IMG/VR virus record: IMGVR_UViG_3300005253_000643
Span: 1-29,778 of that record
DNA length: 29,778 nucleotides
Strand: one strand, 5' to 3'
Origin: a virus
Position numbers and translations under genes: made by a program. Every line of letters starts with the position of its first letter. Within the stretch, counting starts at the first letter, position 1. Positions 15,689-23,679 of this stretch are shown piece by piece. Under the pieces are notes generated by a model. The model saw nothing but the letters and a program-made list of their open reading frames with translations. It did not search any database and was not told the DNA's origin.

Positions 15689-16486
15689 TTACCGAGTAAC
15701 TGTTAAAAACAGGAAAGGCGGATTAGCCCAGTTACCGCTGTTCCTCTTGGACATAATGTAACCGGCAATTTGAGCGTTACCGTTAGTGCCCGCATCAGTG
15801 ATGTTGCCACCTTCAGTCCATTCTGCCATCTGGTCATAAGACCCGCCGAAATCTGCGGCAGCATTCTGAGCAACGAAACATGGCCCCCATGTCTGAACCC
15901 AACCATACGAACCGGATGCTATAGCGGTAGTGGGTACACCCATAACAGGTACAAAAGTACCACCCGCATTTGTCAAGTTGATATATGGGTTGTGCATCCA
16001 CTCACAAAAACTGTTCGTTACCATCGTTCGGGTAATCGGACCATCAAGGTAAACTTTAATGGTAGCTGTTGATGGCCCCGCTTCGTGGCCGACAATACGC
16101 CGCCACTGCCTGTTCGTGGCATCAGGCTGGCTGAAGAAACCACCAACCATGTTGTTCTTAATACCGAATCCGGTAGTTACATTACCAGAAGTAGCGTCAG
16201 TAGTGATTTGAACAAACATATCGCCAATAGCAGCCGTCGCCACGGTATTCTCAGCAAAAAACGTATTGTTATTCTGAGCGCCCTTTTGCGGGCTCAAGGC
16301 CGCAGCAGCTTTGGCATATCGAAACGACCTGTCGCCGTCCTCGTGCCGAGTACCAAGTTCATAAAGCTGAACAGTACCTGTGCTGTAAACGCCAAATTCA
16401 GTTGTGTCTGAACCGTCAGGGTCTACGCGAAGCCTGCCTGTAACGATATTTGGGAAAGTTACTGATTTAATCGTATCTGTTGACAT
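15689..16486 (-). CDS. capsid-associated (decoration/minor head) protein, 265 aa
   Basis: The gene follows the major capsid gene by 14 bases and has a strong AAAGGAG leader. The product begins 'MSTDTIKSVTFPNIVTGRL' and contains 'LYELGTRHEDGDRSFRYAKA' (about 42-61), a motif I associate with virion proteins encoded beside phage major capsid genes. The rest is beta-rich with many aromatic and Gly residues (for example 'GSYGWVQTWGPCFVAQNAAA', about 192-211) and ends 'PPFLFLTVTR'. No catalytic motif is visible. Location, size and the GTRHEDGD motif support a head surface or decoration role, but a second structural subunit is equally possible. Confidence 0.65.
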   Translation of the reverse strand: MSTDTIKSVTFPNIVTGRLRVDPDGSDTTEFGVYSTGTVQLYELGTRHEDGDRSFRYAKAAAALSPQKGAQNNNTFFAENTVATAAIGDMFVQITTDATSGNVTTGFGIKNNMVGGFFSQPDATNRQWRRIVGHEAGPSTATIKVYLDGPITRTMVTNSFCEWMHNPYINLTNAGGTFVPVMGVPTTAIASGSYGWVQTWGPCFVAQNAAADFGGSYDQMAEWTEGGNITDAGTNGNAQIAGYIMSKRNSGNWANPPFLFLTVTR

Positions 16487-16500
16487 AATAAGCTCCTTTC

Positions 16501-17421
16501 TTAGGTAGTCTTGAGATTAATCTCAACGACTGCCGGGCCTTCGACCCGTGTTGCCCCAATTGACATTTCGACATAAACCTGAGTTGAATAGTTTTTGTCG
16601 TCTCGTTCCGATACACGAACCGTGGGTTCCTTGGATATGGCGAGGACAATCGCATCCTGTGCAAAAGCATAACAATTGGTCGCACCTGTATCAGTGCCGT
16701 CAGCAGACAGTAATGTGGACTTAATGAACTTAAAGCCCATAAACGTGTCTATCTGGCCCATTGCTAATGCTTTCACCGTGTTAAAATCGGCACTTTTAAC
16801 CTCTGTGGTATTCAACAGTTGATTGATATTGAACGGGTTGCACAGAAAATACCTCTGGCGTGAATCGTCAATAACCGCATCATCCAGCAATTGCTTGCAA
16901 GTGAGCAGTTTGGCGATAGTCAAAGGTGTCTCAGTGGTGTCTGTGAAGTTGGAACCGGCTGCGATTATTACGCCGTCAGAACCAACTAAACGGCATTCGC
17001 CAACTGCTATGTTAGCAATCGTAGTACCCCCGGTATGACCACCAAAGGCGTTGCCGCCCAGTGCAGTAATAAGAACTTCATCAATCGTTCTGTTGAACGC
17101 CATTACAGCGTTTTGGGCGTAAGTCGATTGAGGGTCGATAAGCAATTTGAGCTTATCGAGCGTATCAATCAAATCAGCCCAGTTGTAGTCCGCCATTGTC
17201 AACTTGCGCCGAGAATGAGGAGTATCGATCTGGGGAGTATCGCCATGCCGGGAACTAATTAGTTGTGCTGAAGTAGCACTAATCCGCTCCACGAACATGG
17301 TATCGCCAGTGACATCTTCCATTCGGGCGACTTGGCGTATCAAGGATACCATCTGCTGTGATAAGAGCAGAATGTTGGCCTTGAACTGGCTAACAAAGGC
17401 AGTGGTAATCTGGAAAGACAT
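16501..17421 (-). CDS. major capsid protein, 306 aa
   Basis: The N-terminus 'FQITTAFVSQFKANILLLSQ' (about 3-22), 'SRHGDTPQIDTPHSRRKLTM' (about 57-76), 'DYNWADLIDTLDKLKLLIDP' (about 78-97) and 'AFNRTIDEVLITALGG' (about 108-123) match a widespread major capsid family of podophages, presumably of HK97 fold. Length is normal for the family. It follows scaffold and precedes the capsid-associated gene, the expected order. The Shine-Dalgarno AAAGG lies 8 bases upstream and can pair with an upstream CCTTT, so translation may be structure-controlled. It is the first large product after a 140-base leader. Confidence 0.9.
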   Translation of the reverse strand: MSFQITTAFVSQFKANILLLSQQMVSLIRQVARMEDVTGDTMFVERISATSAQLISSRHGDTPQIDTPHSRRKLTMADYNWADLIDTLDKLKLLIDPQSTYAQNAVMAFNRTIDEVLITALGGNAFGGHTGGTTIANIAVGECRLVGSDGVIIAAGSNFTDTTETPLTIAKLLTCKQLLDDAVIDDSRQRYFLCNPFNINQLLNTTEVKSADFNTVKALAMGQIDTFMGFKFIKSTLLSADGTDTGATNCYAFAQDAIVLAISKEPTVRVSERDDKNYSTQVYVEMSIGATRVEGPAVVEINLKTT

Positions 17422-17561
17422 AAGATAACCTTTCTGCTAAAAGGACATTACTCGGAACGGCTGCCCCCAATGGGACCTATCCTACCTATCGCCGGTAAGC
17501 GTGTGGTTTACCACAATTTCCGAGACCTTTTTAGAAAGGCTACCTCTGTTTTTTGACACCG
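17422..17561 (-). promoter_or_regulatory. untranslated leader of the major capsid gene with competing hairpins
   Basis: This 140-base gap separates the Cys4 gene from the capsid gene. On the minus strand it holds CCTTT-CTAA-AAAGG (17,526-17,539), TGTGGT-AA-ACCACA (17,502-17,515) and CCTTT-TAGCAG-AAAGG (17,429-17,444). The last AAAGG is the capsid Shine-Dalgarno. The two CCTTT/AAAGG pairs can swap partners. I see no convincing -35/-10 pair. A 25-codon GTG frame exists but has no ribosome-binding site. Confidence 0.5.
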
Positions 17562-17795
17562 CTACTGGACCTTACGGCTGCCCTGTTTTGGTGTGTTTTT
17601 TGCTTTTATACCTAAAGATTTCAAATAACACAAGTAACAAATTCTGAATTTGAACTTACCGAATATCTTTTCAACTCTTTCCCTTGCAGGCGATGGGCCT
17701 AACAAGGCGACTTCGATGGCAAAATGAGCATACCCGTCTTCGTCTTTCAGGCTGCCATCACATACTGCACAATTCATATCATCCTGTTTTGGCAC
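17562..17795 (-). CDS. small Cys4 (zinc-ribbon-like) protein between scaffold and capsid, 77 aa
   Basis: Two CxxC pairs (C9-C12 in 'NCAVCDGSL', and C53-C56 in 'RICYLCYLKS') are 40 residues apart and could bind one zinc. The middle is hydrophobic and charged ('HFAIEVALLG', 'ERVEKIFGKFKFR') and the C-terminus is basic. The start lies within the scaffold gene (17-base overlap). Location between scaffold and capsid suggests a role in head assembly, but such small zinc proteins may equally be regulators. The family is not recognised. Confidence 0.6.
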   Translation of the reverse strand: MPKQDDMNCAVCDGSLKDEDGYAHFAIEVALLGPSPARERVEKIFGKFKFRICYLCYLKSLGIKAKNTPKQGSRKVQ

Positions 17796-18633
17796 TTTTA
17801 GTCATCCTTTCACGCAGAGCTAAAGCCTTCTGTACTGCCGTGTCATGTTGCGCCCTTGTAAATCCATGCTTGACATAATCAATGCCATACACATTACTTG
17901 CGGTTATATTATCAATCTCCTCTTGCGTATCAGATGTCGTTGGAATCGATGTAGCAGTAATGATACCAGCTTCTCGGTAAACCTTGCCAAGATTGGCCAA
18001 TAGCCTTGTCAGGTCCGGGTCGCTGCCATACTTCTCGACTACTCGTGCCTTAAATTCAGGAGTCTCGCCTTCTACGCCTTTGTTGATTGCCACATTGCCG
18101 TCATGCTTCTTTTGTTCAAAGGCATTACCCCAATCAGCAATCAAACCGTCTTGAAGTCCAGTCATTGCAAGTTTCTCGTCCTGTGTAACCGTAGCAAGAT
18201 GCTTTACTTTGAACTCAGTATCATATTTGATTAAAGCATCTGCCAGTTTCTTGCTTGCGCCAAACGCAAAAAGCAAATCCTGTAATCCACTCACATACTC
18301 CTGACTATAGTTCTCGTCTGGTAATTCCTCTGGCTTTGTAAAGTTGTAATCCGCCGCCGTTTCCGGCCTGCCTCCGGCTTTATGAAACGTCTCCCATTCC
18401 AGTTCAGTCGAGGCCTCATTCGGTACAGCAATCTTATCTGCACCTACCAGTTTTTGTGCATTAACTGTCTGAGACGCAAGCGATTCTATCGTCTTGGACG
18501 CCTTCAGTGTCGGATTGTCATGCAACGCCGTATCAGTTAGTAAGTGCGTCCAGTTTTCCGTGAAATTCCCTTCTGTATCGAACATAGTTGGCGCTTCTGG
18601 TTCTGCCGTTACAGCTACTGGTTCTTCTGGCAT
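17779..18633 (-). CDS. capsid assembly scaffolding protein, 284 aa
   Basis: The protein is acidic, helix-rich and soluble. It has a disordered 'EEPVAVTAEPEAPTMF' start, 'TLKASKTIESLASQTVNAQK' (about 42-61), 'EWETFHKAGGRPETAADYNF' (about 79-98) and 'GLQDLLFAFGASKKLADAL' (about 116-134). The 'GRPExxxxY' and 'P..LP' features are characteristic of scaffolding proteins encoded between portal and capsid in podophages. It directs procapsid assembly and leaves before packaging. The start overlaps the previous stop (TAATG). The position immediately before the capsid locus agrees with the call. Confidence 0.85.
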   Translation of the reverse strand: MPEEPVAVTAEPEAPTMFDTEGNFTENWTHLLTDTALHDNPTLKASKTIESLASQTVNAQKLVGADKIAVPNEASTELEWETFHKAGGRPETAADYNFTKPEELPDENYSQEYVSGLQDLLFAFGASKKLADALIKYDTEFKVKHLATVTQDEKLAMTGLQDGLIADWGNAFEQKKHDGNVAINKGVEGETPEFKARVVEKYGSDPDLTRLLANLGKVYREAGIITATSIPTTSDTQEEIDNITASNVYGIDYVKHGFTRAQHDTAVQKALALRERMTKSAKTG

Positions 18634-18881
18634 TATTCTGTCTCCTGTGCTTTTAACTGTTTTTCCTTATGTGGGTCTTTTGCTAACATCATTCGTATAT
18701 AGATTATCACACTACGCATACCTTCAAAATATGTCGTATGGTGCGTGTCTTGCAATACATAAGTAGCAACATGCTCCCTGCACTTTTCAGATAACGCCGT
18801 AAGCGTGCGTTTCCCTTCTTCTGTCCCGAAGGTTCCCTGCATGTCCATTATTAGTTGTTTGGCTTTATCGTCTCTGTCCAT
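18633..18881 (-). CDS. Bbp19-like small virion-module protein, 82 aa
   Basis: The product is short and helical: 'KAKQLIMDMQGTFGTEEGKR' (about 6-25), 'LSEKCREHVATYVLQDTHHT' (about 30-49), and 'YFEGMRSVIIYIRMMLAKDP' (about 51-70). The segment of a 'GxR' followed by a hydrophobic helix, in a gene between portal and scaffold, resembles the Bbp19 family of podophages, whose function is not defined. Both ends overlap the neighbours as TAATG. There is a real chance that it belongs to another small family; its being a gene is near certain. Confidence 0.65.
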   Translation of the reverse strand: MDRDDKAKQLIMDMQGTFGTEEGKRTLTALSEKCREHVATYVLQDTHHTTYFEGMRSVIIYIRMMLAKDPHKEKQLKAQETE

Positions 18882-20491
18882 TATACCAATGCCTCTGCCG
18901 GACTACCGGCTTCCGGGGCTTTTGTTGCACCTTGATATGCCTGACTTCCCGTGTTGGCCATTTCCAAAGCCTGTTGTGCTTCCAGAAGTGCTTGTCTTTG
19001 CGCCCGCTTATCTTCAACTTCATCCGAGTTTGCCATGTCCTCTACGGAAACACCAAGAGTTTCACCCAATCTCCTATACCCGCCATCGAAATCGATGTTA
19101 TCAGTAACGGGAAATACACTATTCATTTCTATGCCCGCCCCCACCCACTGCTGAAAGCCTCTGGCCTGTTGACTTTTCAATTCCATCGCCAACCTGCCAA
19201 TGTATTCAATCTTAAACGACTTTCCCTGCATCTCAGGCGGAAGCGGTGCAAGTTGGCCATTCCTCATAAGCAAGAGAATGTCTCTCGTAACCAAAGGACT
19301 CAACATTTCTTCCTGAAGTCTGCCGATAGGCGGACCTAACCTTTGCAACCCTTCAACCAATCGCTCCCTTATTTCAAGCGTAGTTCTTCTGTCACCCTTC
19401 AAGTCTCGTAACTGAACAAAGACATCATTAAAAAACATCTTCTTAACAACATCCTGATACATTTCGAGAATATCTTTGGAGATTGGGAAATTACCTCTTA
19501 TCCCTTCGTCTATCGCTTTAATAGAACCTAATTCCTGCACCCAGTTCAGAGCTTTCGCAAACGTCTGAACCTCACCTTCAAACGATTCCAGAACTTCTCT
19601 CGGTGGATTATTCCACTTATTACCGCACTCGACTAAATCCTTATTCATTACCTGTAACATACGAACTGTAGGTAAAGCAAAAGTTCCCTGGCCCCTGCCC
19701 CAGATTTCGTTAGATGATTTTGTCCATCTGGGTACAGCATGAGGGAACTCCTCGTAACCACCTTCACCTACTTTTATTTTATCTTTCAATGCTACATCTA
19801 TCGCTTCAAACGGCATATTCAGATTGTCTGCACGAGAAGGATTTCTTTCATCGCGGGGACGAACAATACGCAGAAACCAGAATATCTTGTTCTGGTCCTT
19901 CGGTTCAATCATGGCCTTAAGGACTGATTCCCCTGCGCTGTCACCCCATTCCTGAAATGCCTGCCGGGCAGTGTAAGGGAACTTTATCATCATGGTATCC
20001 ACACGACCCTTGACGTTTTCCATAATCAGGTAACGACCGATATCGTAGTCCATGTAATTCAAACCAATACCGGCTACCCATTCAGAGAATAAATTCCCCG
20101 TTCCGAAAACACAAATCGACCTCAATGTCTCGTTGACCTGCAACATGAAATTGGAATTGGCCCGCTTCTCATGGGAGATTTCCGTTATCTGGCCTAACGC
20201 CTGCTTGACGGATTCTATTTCATTAAGACGCCGGTCGGACATTACCACGTTATAAAATCTCTGGCCGGGCGGAAACAAGTTAATAGACAACCCGGACGCC
20301 ATCTCAACAGAAGCCATAACACCTGTCGGGTCGACTACTTCTGTTTTCTCCCGGCCCGGATGCTCTATTCTGGTTATCTGGTTCTCACGCGGGAACATAA
20401 GATCGGCAGCATTTTGATACAGAGTCCGAAAGTTCATTGCCTTGGACTCTTCATGGTTATAGAGTATAATTAGTTCTTCTGCTGTGCTCAT
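18881..20491 (-). CDS. portal protein (head-tail connector), 536 aa
   Basis: The sequence matches podophage head-to-tail connectors (T7 gp8 type). Features include 'NAADLMFPRENQITR' (about 27-41), 'DPTGVMASVEMASGLSINLF' (about 54-73), 'RRLNEIESVKQALGQITEIS' (about 87-106) and 'CGNKWNNPPREVLESFEG' near the middle. The late 'PPIGRLQEEMLSPLVTRDIL' comes near residues 395-414. Portals of this family form the dodecameric ring through which DNA is packaged and leaves. The C-terminal 'AQRQALLEAQQALEMANTGS' is an Ala/Gln-rich tail. Length is typical, and it follows the terminase and precedes scaffold as expected. Confidence 0.92.
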   Translation of the reverse strand: MSTAEELIILYNHEESKAMNFRTLYQNAADLMFPRENQITRIEHPGREKTEVVDPTGVMASVEMASGLSINLFPPGQRFYNVVMSDRRLNEIESVKQALGQITEISHEKRANSNFMLQVNETLRSICVFGTGNLFSEWVAGIGLNYMDYDIGRYLIMENVKGRVDTMMIKFPYTARQAFQEWGDSAGESVLKAMIEPKDQNKIFWFLRIVRPRDERNPSRADNLNMPFEAIDVALKDKIKVGEGGYEEFPHAVPRWTKSSNEIWGRGQGTFALPTVRMLQVMNKDLVECGNKWNNPPREVLESFEGEVQTFAKALNWVQELGSIKAIDEGIRGNFPISKDILEMYQDVVKKMFFNDVFVQLRDLKGDRRTTLEIRERLVEGLQRLGPPIGRLQEEMLSPLVTRDILLLMRNGQLAPLPPEMQGKSFKIEYIGRLAMELKSQQARGFQQWVGAGIEMNSVFPVTDNIDFDGGYRRLGETLGVSVEDMANSDEVEDKRAQRQALLEAQQALEMANTGSQAYQGATKAPEAGSPAEALV

Positions 20492-20673
20492 CCCAAAAAC
20501 CTTTTCTTCTCTGTTTCCGGTATTAAGTCACCGGTCAGGAATGTTTCGCGTCTGCCTCTGGGCGCTTTGCGCCTTGCCTGTTCGCCGACCTCCGGGCCAA
20601 CTTCCGGTATAGGCGGAGGCGGAGGAACCGGAGGAGCAGTAACTGGTTTCGGTTTTGCTAATAGTCCACCCAT
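20488..20673 (-). CDS. proline-rich small protein between terminase and portal, 61 aa
   Basis: The product begins 'MGGLLAKPKPVTAPPVPPPP', contains a basic middle (ARRKAPRGRRETFLTGD) and ends 'PETEKKRFLG'. Proteins of this type (proline-rich, then RGRxxTxLTG and KKxxLG) are frequent between large terminase and portal in podophages, although no function is established. It overlaps the portal start as ATGA and begins 5 bases after the terminase stop. It is probably disordered, perhaps binding portal or DNA. Confidence 0.7.
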   Translation of the reverse strand: MGGLLAKPKPVTAPPVPPPPPIPEVGPEVGEQARRKAPRGRRETFLTGDLIPETEKKRFLG

Positions 20674-20678
20674 GTCAT

Positions 20679-22319
20679 TTATCCTGTATTATTCGCTACT
20701 AACTGTCGTTTCTTTTTATACCGCGAGACCGTTGCTATCCTATGGCCGCTTGCTGCCAGAATAAAGTAATTAAGAGCGTTCCTGAAATGGTCCTGCCTGT
20801 CACCCGTAGGACGGTAGCGGTTCACAGTTATCCCTTTTCTTTTATCCACTTCTTCAAACCTTGCACAGTTACAACACTGTCGAGCGAACTCTTCTATCTC
20901 CGGGCATCGGGCGGGCAGTCTTACATGCCCCTGTAAAATACATCTCTGGCTTAAGTCAAATATCTCTGTACGATTAACCTTAACCACCCCGGTGTTATCG
21001 TTAAACATTGCATCGTTTACCTGTGTATCGCTGTACTGACAGAGGAATGTTTTATGCCCCGAGTTCTTCTGGTACTTTCTTGCCGCTTCGTAATACGGCC
21101 CTATATCGGCCACATCACTTTTTACATTATACCTTCGGGCCAAATCAGTTACTTCCTGAAAACCTTTGGCTTTGCAGGTTTTGATTATTTCATAACGCTC
21201 TCTGCCTGTCTTTATTCCTATGATGGTAGCGTGGTACTCTTTACCTACGTCCACACCCATTGCACACGGGCCGCTATGTTTGGTTGCCTGAGAATCATTA
21301 CCACAGTTGGCAAGGACATCGGTTATTCTTAATTTGTCTTCTCTGGCGGAATAAGCCCGGCCCAATCTTAATCTATATACATCTGCGAGATTGCCAAAGG
21401 GAGGATTCACATAATCTTCCAGTATTTCGGCAGGGTCAACCCTGGGACTCATTAACTGAGACCCCATATACCCCGACATGAACTTTGTCTTTTCAGGGAA
21501 GTCAGCAACCCATTCAGCAGAACCTTCACCAGCCCACATAGGCAGTTCTTTGCCGCATTTATCGCAACCAATATACCCAGTACCATCGGAGCGTATCTTG
21601 ACACATTCAGGAAAACTCTTCTCTGCACAAGTCCAGTGCCCGCAGGAACATCTCCTGAACCAATACCTTTGGTCGGATTGCTTGAAAATCAAATCAATAC
21701 CAAAATCTTCATGAGATGGATTACCGAGATAAACTTCTCTTTTGTGAGGACTTTCCCCCATCCGGCCTTTATACTTCTCGATTACGTCAACGTCCATGTA
21801 GTCCACTTCGTCGAATACACACTTATCAACCGAAAAACCAGCGGTCTTGGAAGAGGTGCTTTCGGCGGAGTCTCCTATCTTCTGGCTCAGGCGTGCGCCT
21901 CGCAAATACAGGAACGCACTGCAAACCTTTTTCAAGGAAGTAGTGTCCGTTCCACCTTTTTGGTCTTTGACATATTTACCGATGAAAGTCTTGTTGTTGG
22001 CTATCAGGGGTTTGAATCGAGACTTACTGAACTCACCAACTTCGTCATTGGTAGGAAAGATGTGGGCAACGCCTAATTTGTATCTGCCCTTTATCATACC
22101 GTGCATATCATCGATGGTTTCCATCTCGGTAGCACCGAAGAATTGGGCAGCCTTCATATAACACTTGCGGCGGGCAAGAGTAGACATAGGCTCTACCTGA
22201 TACTCACGGCCATGAAAACTGAATACGGCGGCCTGCAGCTTGATAGGGCACTGGCAGGCCCAGTAACCAGGGTCGAATTCCATCATGCCTTCATTGTAAT
22301 ATTCCGGGTCAGTTACCAT
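20679..22319 (-). CDS. terL: terminase large subunit (GpA-like), 546 aa
   Basis: The ATPase half has a deviant nucleotide loop, 'RRKCYMKAAQFFGATE' (about 50-65), as in GpA-type terminases, and a Walker B 'CVFDEVDYMD' (D170, E171). Cysteines C224, C226, C231, C252 and C255 form the zinc-binding insert usual in this subgroup. The nuclease half has three acidic positions of an RNase H-like site: D357 in 'MGVDVGKEY', D405 in 'VADIGPYYEA' and D510 in 'GDRQDHFRNALNY'. It drives DNA into the procapsid and cuts at the end of packaging. The small subunit is about 3.5 kb away. The N-terminus is short for the family, so an earlier start cannot be excluded. Confidence 0.92.
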   Translation of the reverse strand: MVTDPEYYNEGMMEFDPGYWACQCPIKLQAAVFSFHGREYQVEPMSTLARRKCYMKAAQFFGATEMETIDDMHGMIKGRYKLGVAHIFPTNDEVGEFSKSRFKPLIANNKTFIGKYVKDQKGGTDTTSLKKVCSAFLYLRGARLSQKIGDSAESTSSKTAGFSVDKCVFDEVDYMDVDVIEKYKGRMGESPHKREVYLGNPSHEDFGIDLIFKQSDQRYWFRRCSCGHWTCAEKSFPECVKIRSDGTGYIGCDKCGKELPMWAGEGSAEWVADFPEKTKFMSGYMGSQLMSPRVDPAEILEDYVNPPFGNLADVYRLRLGRAYSAREDKLRITDVLANCGNDSQATKHSGPCAMGVDVGKEYHATIIGIKTGRERYEIIKTCKAKGFQEVTDLARRYNVKSDVADIGPYYEAARKYQKNSGHKTFLCQYSDTQVNDAMFNDNTGVVKVNRTEIFDLSQRCILQGHVRLPARCPEIEEFARQCCNCARFEEVDKRKGITVNRYRPTGDRQDHFRNALNYFILAASGHRIATVSRYKKKRQLVANNTG

Positions 22320-22476
22320 CTTTCTTTCTCATTATTTTTGCAAGGAGCTCCGGGCTGAATTGTACTTCTGTGTTTTCCGCATTCCAGTTTTGCACAGATT
22401 CCCATACTTCTTTGAGTACTGCCATTTCAGTAGCACCCCAGCAACTTGACGATTTTCTATATGTTAGTCTTCGCAT
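22309..22476 (-). CDS. possible 55-aa protein overlapping the terminase start
   Basis: A 55-codon frame begins at ATG directly after the terminator and its stop lies 11 bases into the terminase gene. The product has two helices: 'TEMAVLKEVWESVQNW' (about 17-32) and 'SPELLAKIMRKKDGN' (about 41-55). The first ATG has no good Shine-Dalgarno; an internal ATG at codon 18 has GGGG at about 10 bases. It could be a small terminase-associated protein, a leader peptide, or the true N-terminal extension region of the operon read in another frame. It is a weak call. Confidence 0.4.
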   Translation of the reverse strand: MRRLTYRKSSSCWGATEMAVLKEVWESVQNWNAENTEVQFSPELLAKIMRKKDGN

Positions 22477-22479
22477 AAT

Positions 22480-22514
22480 AAAAAAAGCCCTACAACGGTT
22501 AAGTCGTAGAGCTT
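22480..22514 (-). terminator. rho-independent terminator before the large terminase
   Basis: On the minus strand a 12-bp stem (AAGCTCTACGAC with GTTGTAGGGCTT, two G-U pairs) encloses the loop TTAACC and runs into TTTTTTT. It lies 31 bases beyond the stop of the triple zinc-motif gene. The loop TTAACC and the TATTAT after the T run are 17 bases apart, so a promoter may overlap the terminator. Confidence 0.85.
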
Positions 22515-22544
22515 CGGTTTTCCGATTACTCAGTTATTTAATTT

Positions 22545-23219
22545 TTAGTTCGTCGCAAGAAGTTCCTTTCGGACTTTACCGAGTATGCGTTGGGACTTTG
22601 CCAATTCAAATGGAACATCGTCTGGAGAATAATTAGCAAAACGAGCCATATTCGCTGAAGTCAAATAACACCCACACGATTTTATCAAACCTGCTACGAC
22701 TGCCGCCTTGGATCTCGATATGACATTTCCACAATCACATCTAAAGTGCCAAAACAAATACCGAACATCTAACCCATCGTCCCGACGCAGTCCAACTAAT
22801 CGACCAAACCTAACACCCTTAATACTCTTCTCGCGAATACATCCGCAAGAATACTGTTTTTCTGGTACAAATGTATTAGAAGACACAAGAACTCTCTTGC
22901 CACAATCGCACAGACACGTCCATACAACAGACCCGTTCTTGTCCCTTAATTTAGTTGGTTGTATCGCAACTAACATATTACACCGTTGACCAGTCAAATC
23001 CTTAGCAAACTTCTTTCCCCAGTTACGTCCATTTTCCTTGACGATACACCCACAAGATTTTTGGGTTTTACGCAGATGGTTTGATGAAACGATAATTACA
23101 TTGCCGCAATCGCAACGACAACGCCACTTAGCCGCACGCCCCGCACCACAACCTAATGACTTTTCTGCAACCAACCGGCCAAATCTCTGCCCGGTAATAT
23201 CTATCGCTTTACGGCCCAT
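22545..23219 (-). CDS. free-standing protein with three tandem CDCG/SCGC zinc repeats, 224 aa
   Basis: The ATG at 23,219 overlaps the upstream stop (TGATG) and follows GAGG; a GTG one codon earlier is less likely. Three repeats of about 52 residues (8-60, 75-129, 134-186) each run 'GxRFGRLV', then W-x-C-x-CDCG, and end in SCGC, with 4-5 cysteines per repeat. This module normally stands before AP2 or HNH domains in phage homing-type proteins. Here no HNH or AP2 motif follows, only a helical tail (about 195-224, 'DVPFELAKSQRILGKVRKEL'). It may be a DNA-binding remnant of a mobile element or a regulator. It sits between the small and large terminase genes. Confidence 0.7.
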   Translation of the reverse strand: MGRKAIDITGQRFGRLVAEKSLGCGAGRAAKWRCRCDCGNVIIVSSNHLRKTQKSCGCIVKENGRNWGKKFAKDLTGQRCNMLVAIQPTKLRDKNGSVVWTCLCDCGKRVLVSSNTFVPEKQYSCGCIREKSIKGVRFGRLVGLRRDDGLDVRYLFWHFRCDCGNVISRSKAAVVAGLIKSCGCYLTSANMARFANYSPDDVPFELAKSQRILGKVRKELLATN

Positions 23220-23437
23220 CACTTAACCTCCAGAAAAGCATTATGCAGTCCTGTGATTTTCCGCTTCAAACAAGCATACTCCAAATCCAACTTTGCAGAT
23301 GCAATCATCTTGCCAGCCATATTCGTCATCTCCTTGGCATCAAAGGCCTTAACATGCCCATTCTTAACATTCTCAAACAAAATTGCCAACTCACTTCTCA
23401 GATCCGTCGTGTTCCTAATTCTTGTGTCCTTACTCAT
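23219..23437 (-). CDS. small helical phage protein, 72 aa
   Basis: The product starts 'MSKDTRIRNTTDLRSELAIL' and continues with 'EMTNMAGKMIASAKLDLEYA' (about 36-55). The pattern of an N-terminal R-x-T-T-x-L-R-S-x-L and a helix with 'A.K..SAKL.' occurs in many short phage proteins near terminase genes; their function is unknown to me. There is no membrane segment. The stop overlaps the start of the zinc-repeat gene. An AAAGGAGCAGAAC leader supports the start. Confidence 0.6.
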   Translation of the reverse strand: MSKDTRIRNTTDLRSELAILFENVKNGHVKAFDAKEMTNMAGKMIASAKLDLEYACLKRKITGLHNAFLEVK

Positions 23438-23451
23438 GTTCTGCTCCTTTT

Positions 23452-23679
23452 TTAAGGTTGTCCGGTTTCGCCCTGACTTGTTCTTGCACCTTGAAAATGC
23501 CGGACTGCATCTTGGACTTTCTTTGCATCCGGTTTTATGCTTTGTTCCACATTGGAGTTTACATATACACCGTTTTGGTAATTCAATGTTACCCTACCAT
23601 AAAAACCGGGCAAATGCAAACCTAAATTCCTGCCAGTTGAGTTTATCACTGCTTCCATATTTTCGTCAACCATAGGCAT
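23452..23679 (-). CDS. hypothetical protein, 75 aa
   Basis: The core 'LPGFYGRVTLNYQNGVYVNS' (about 23-42) followed by 'NVEQSIKPD' resembles the beta-hairpin layout of small 'YG.V...Q.G' proteins (DUF2292-like), but similarity is too short for a firm assignment. The N-terminus is acidic and helical, and the C-terminus is polar ('FQGARTSQGETGQP'). The start is immediately after the TAA of the 51-aa gene, so translation is probably coupled. Confidence 0.55.
   Translation of the reverse strand: MPMVDENMEAVINSTGRNLGLHLPGFYGRVTLNYQNGVYVNSNVEQSIKPDAKKVQDAVRHFQGARTSQGETGQP

Noticed and set aside
17480-17557. 25-codon GTG frame in the capsid leader
   Set aside because: There is no Shine-Dalgarno and the region is better explained as a structured leader.
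21636-22076. 146-codon plus-strand frame opposite the large terminase
   Set aside because: It is antisense to an unambiguous gene and has no recognisable motif.
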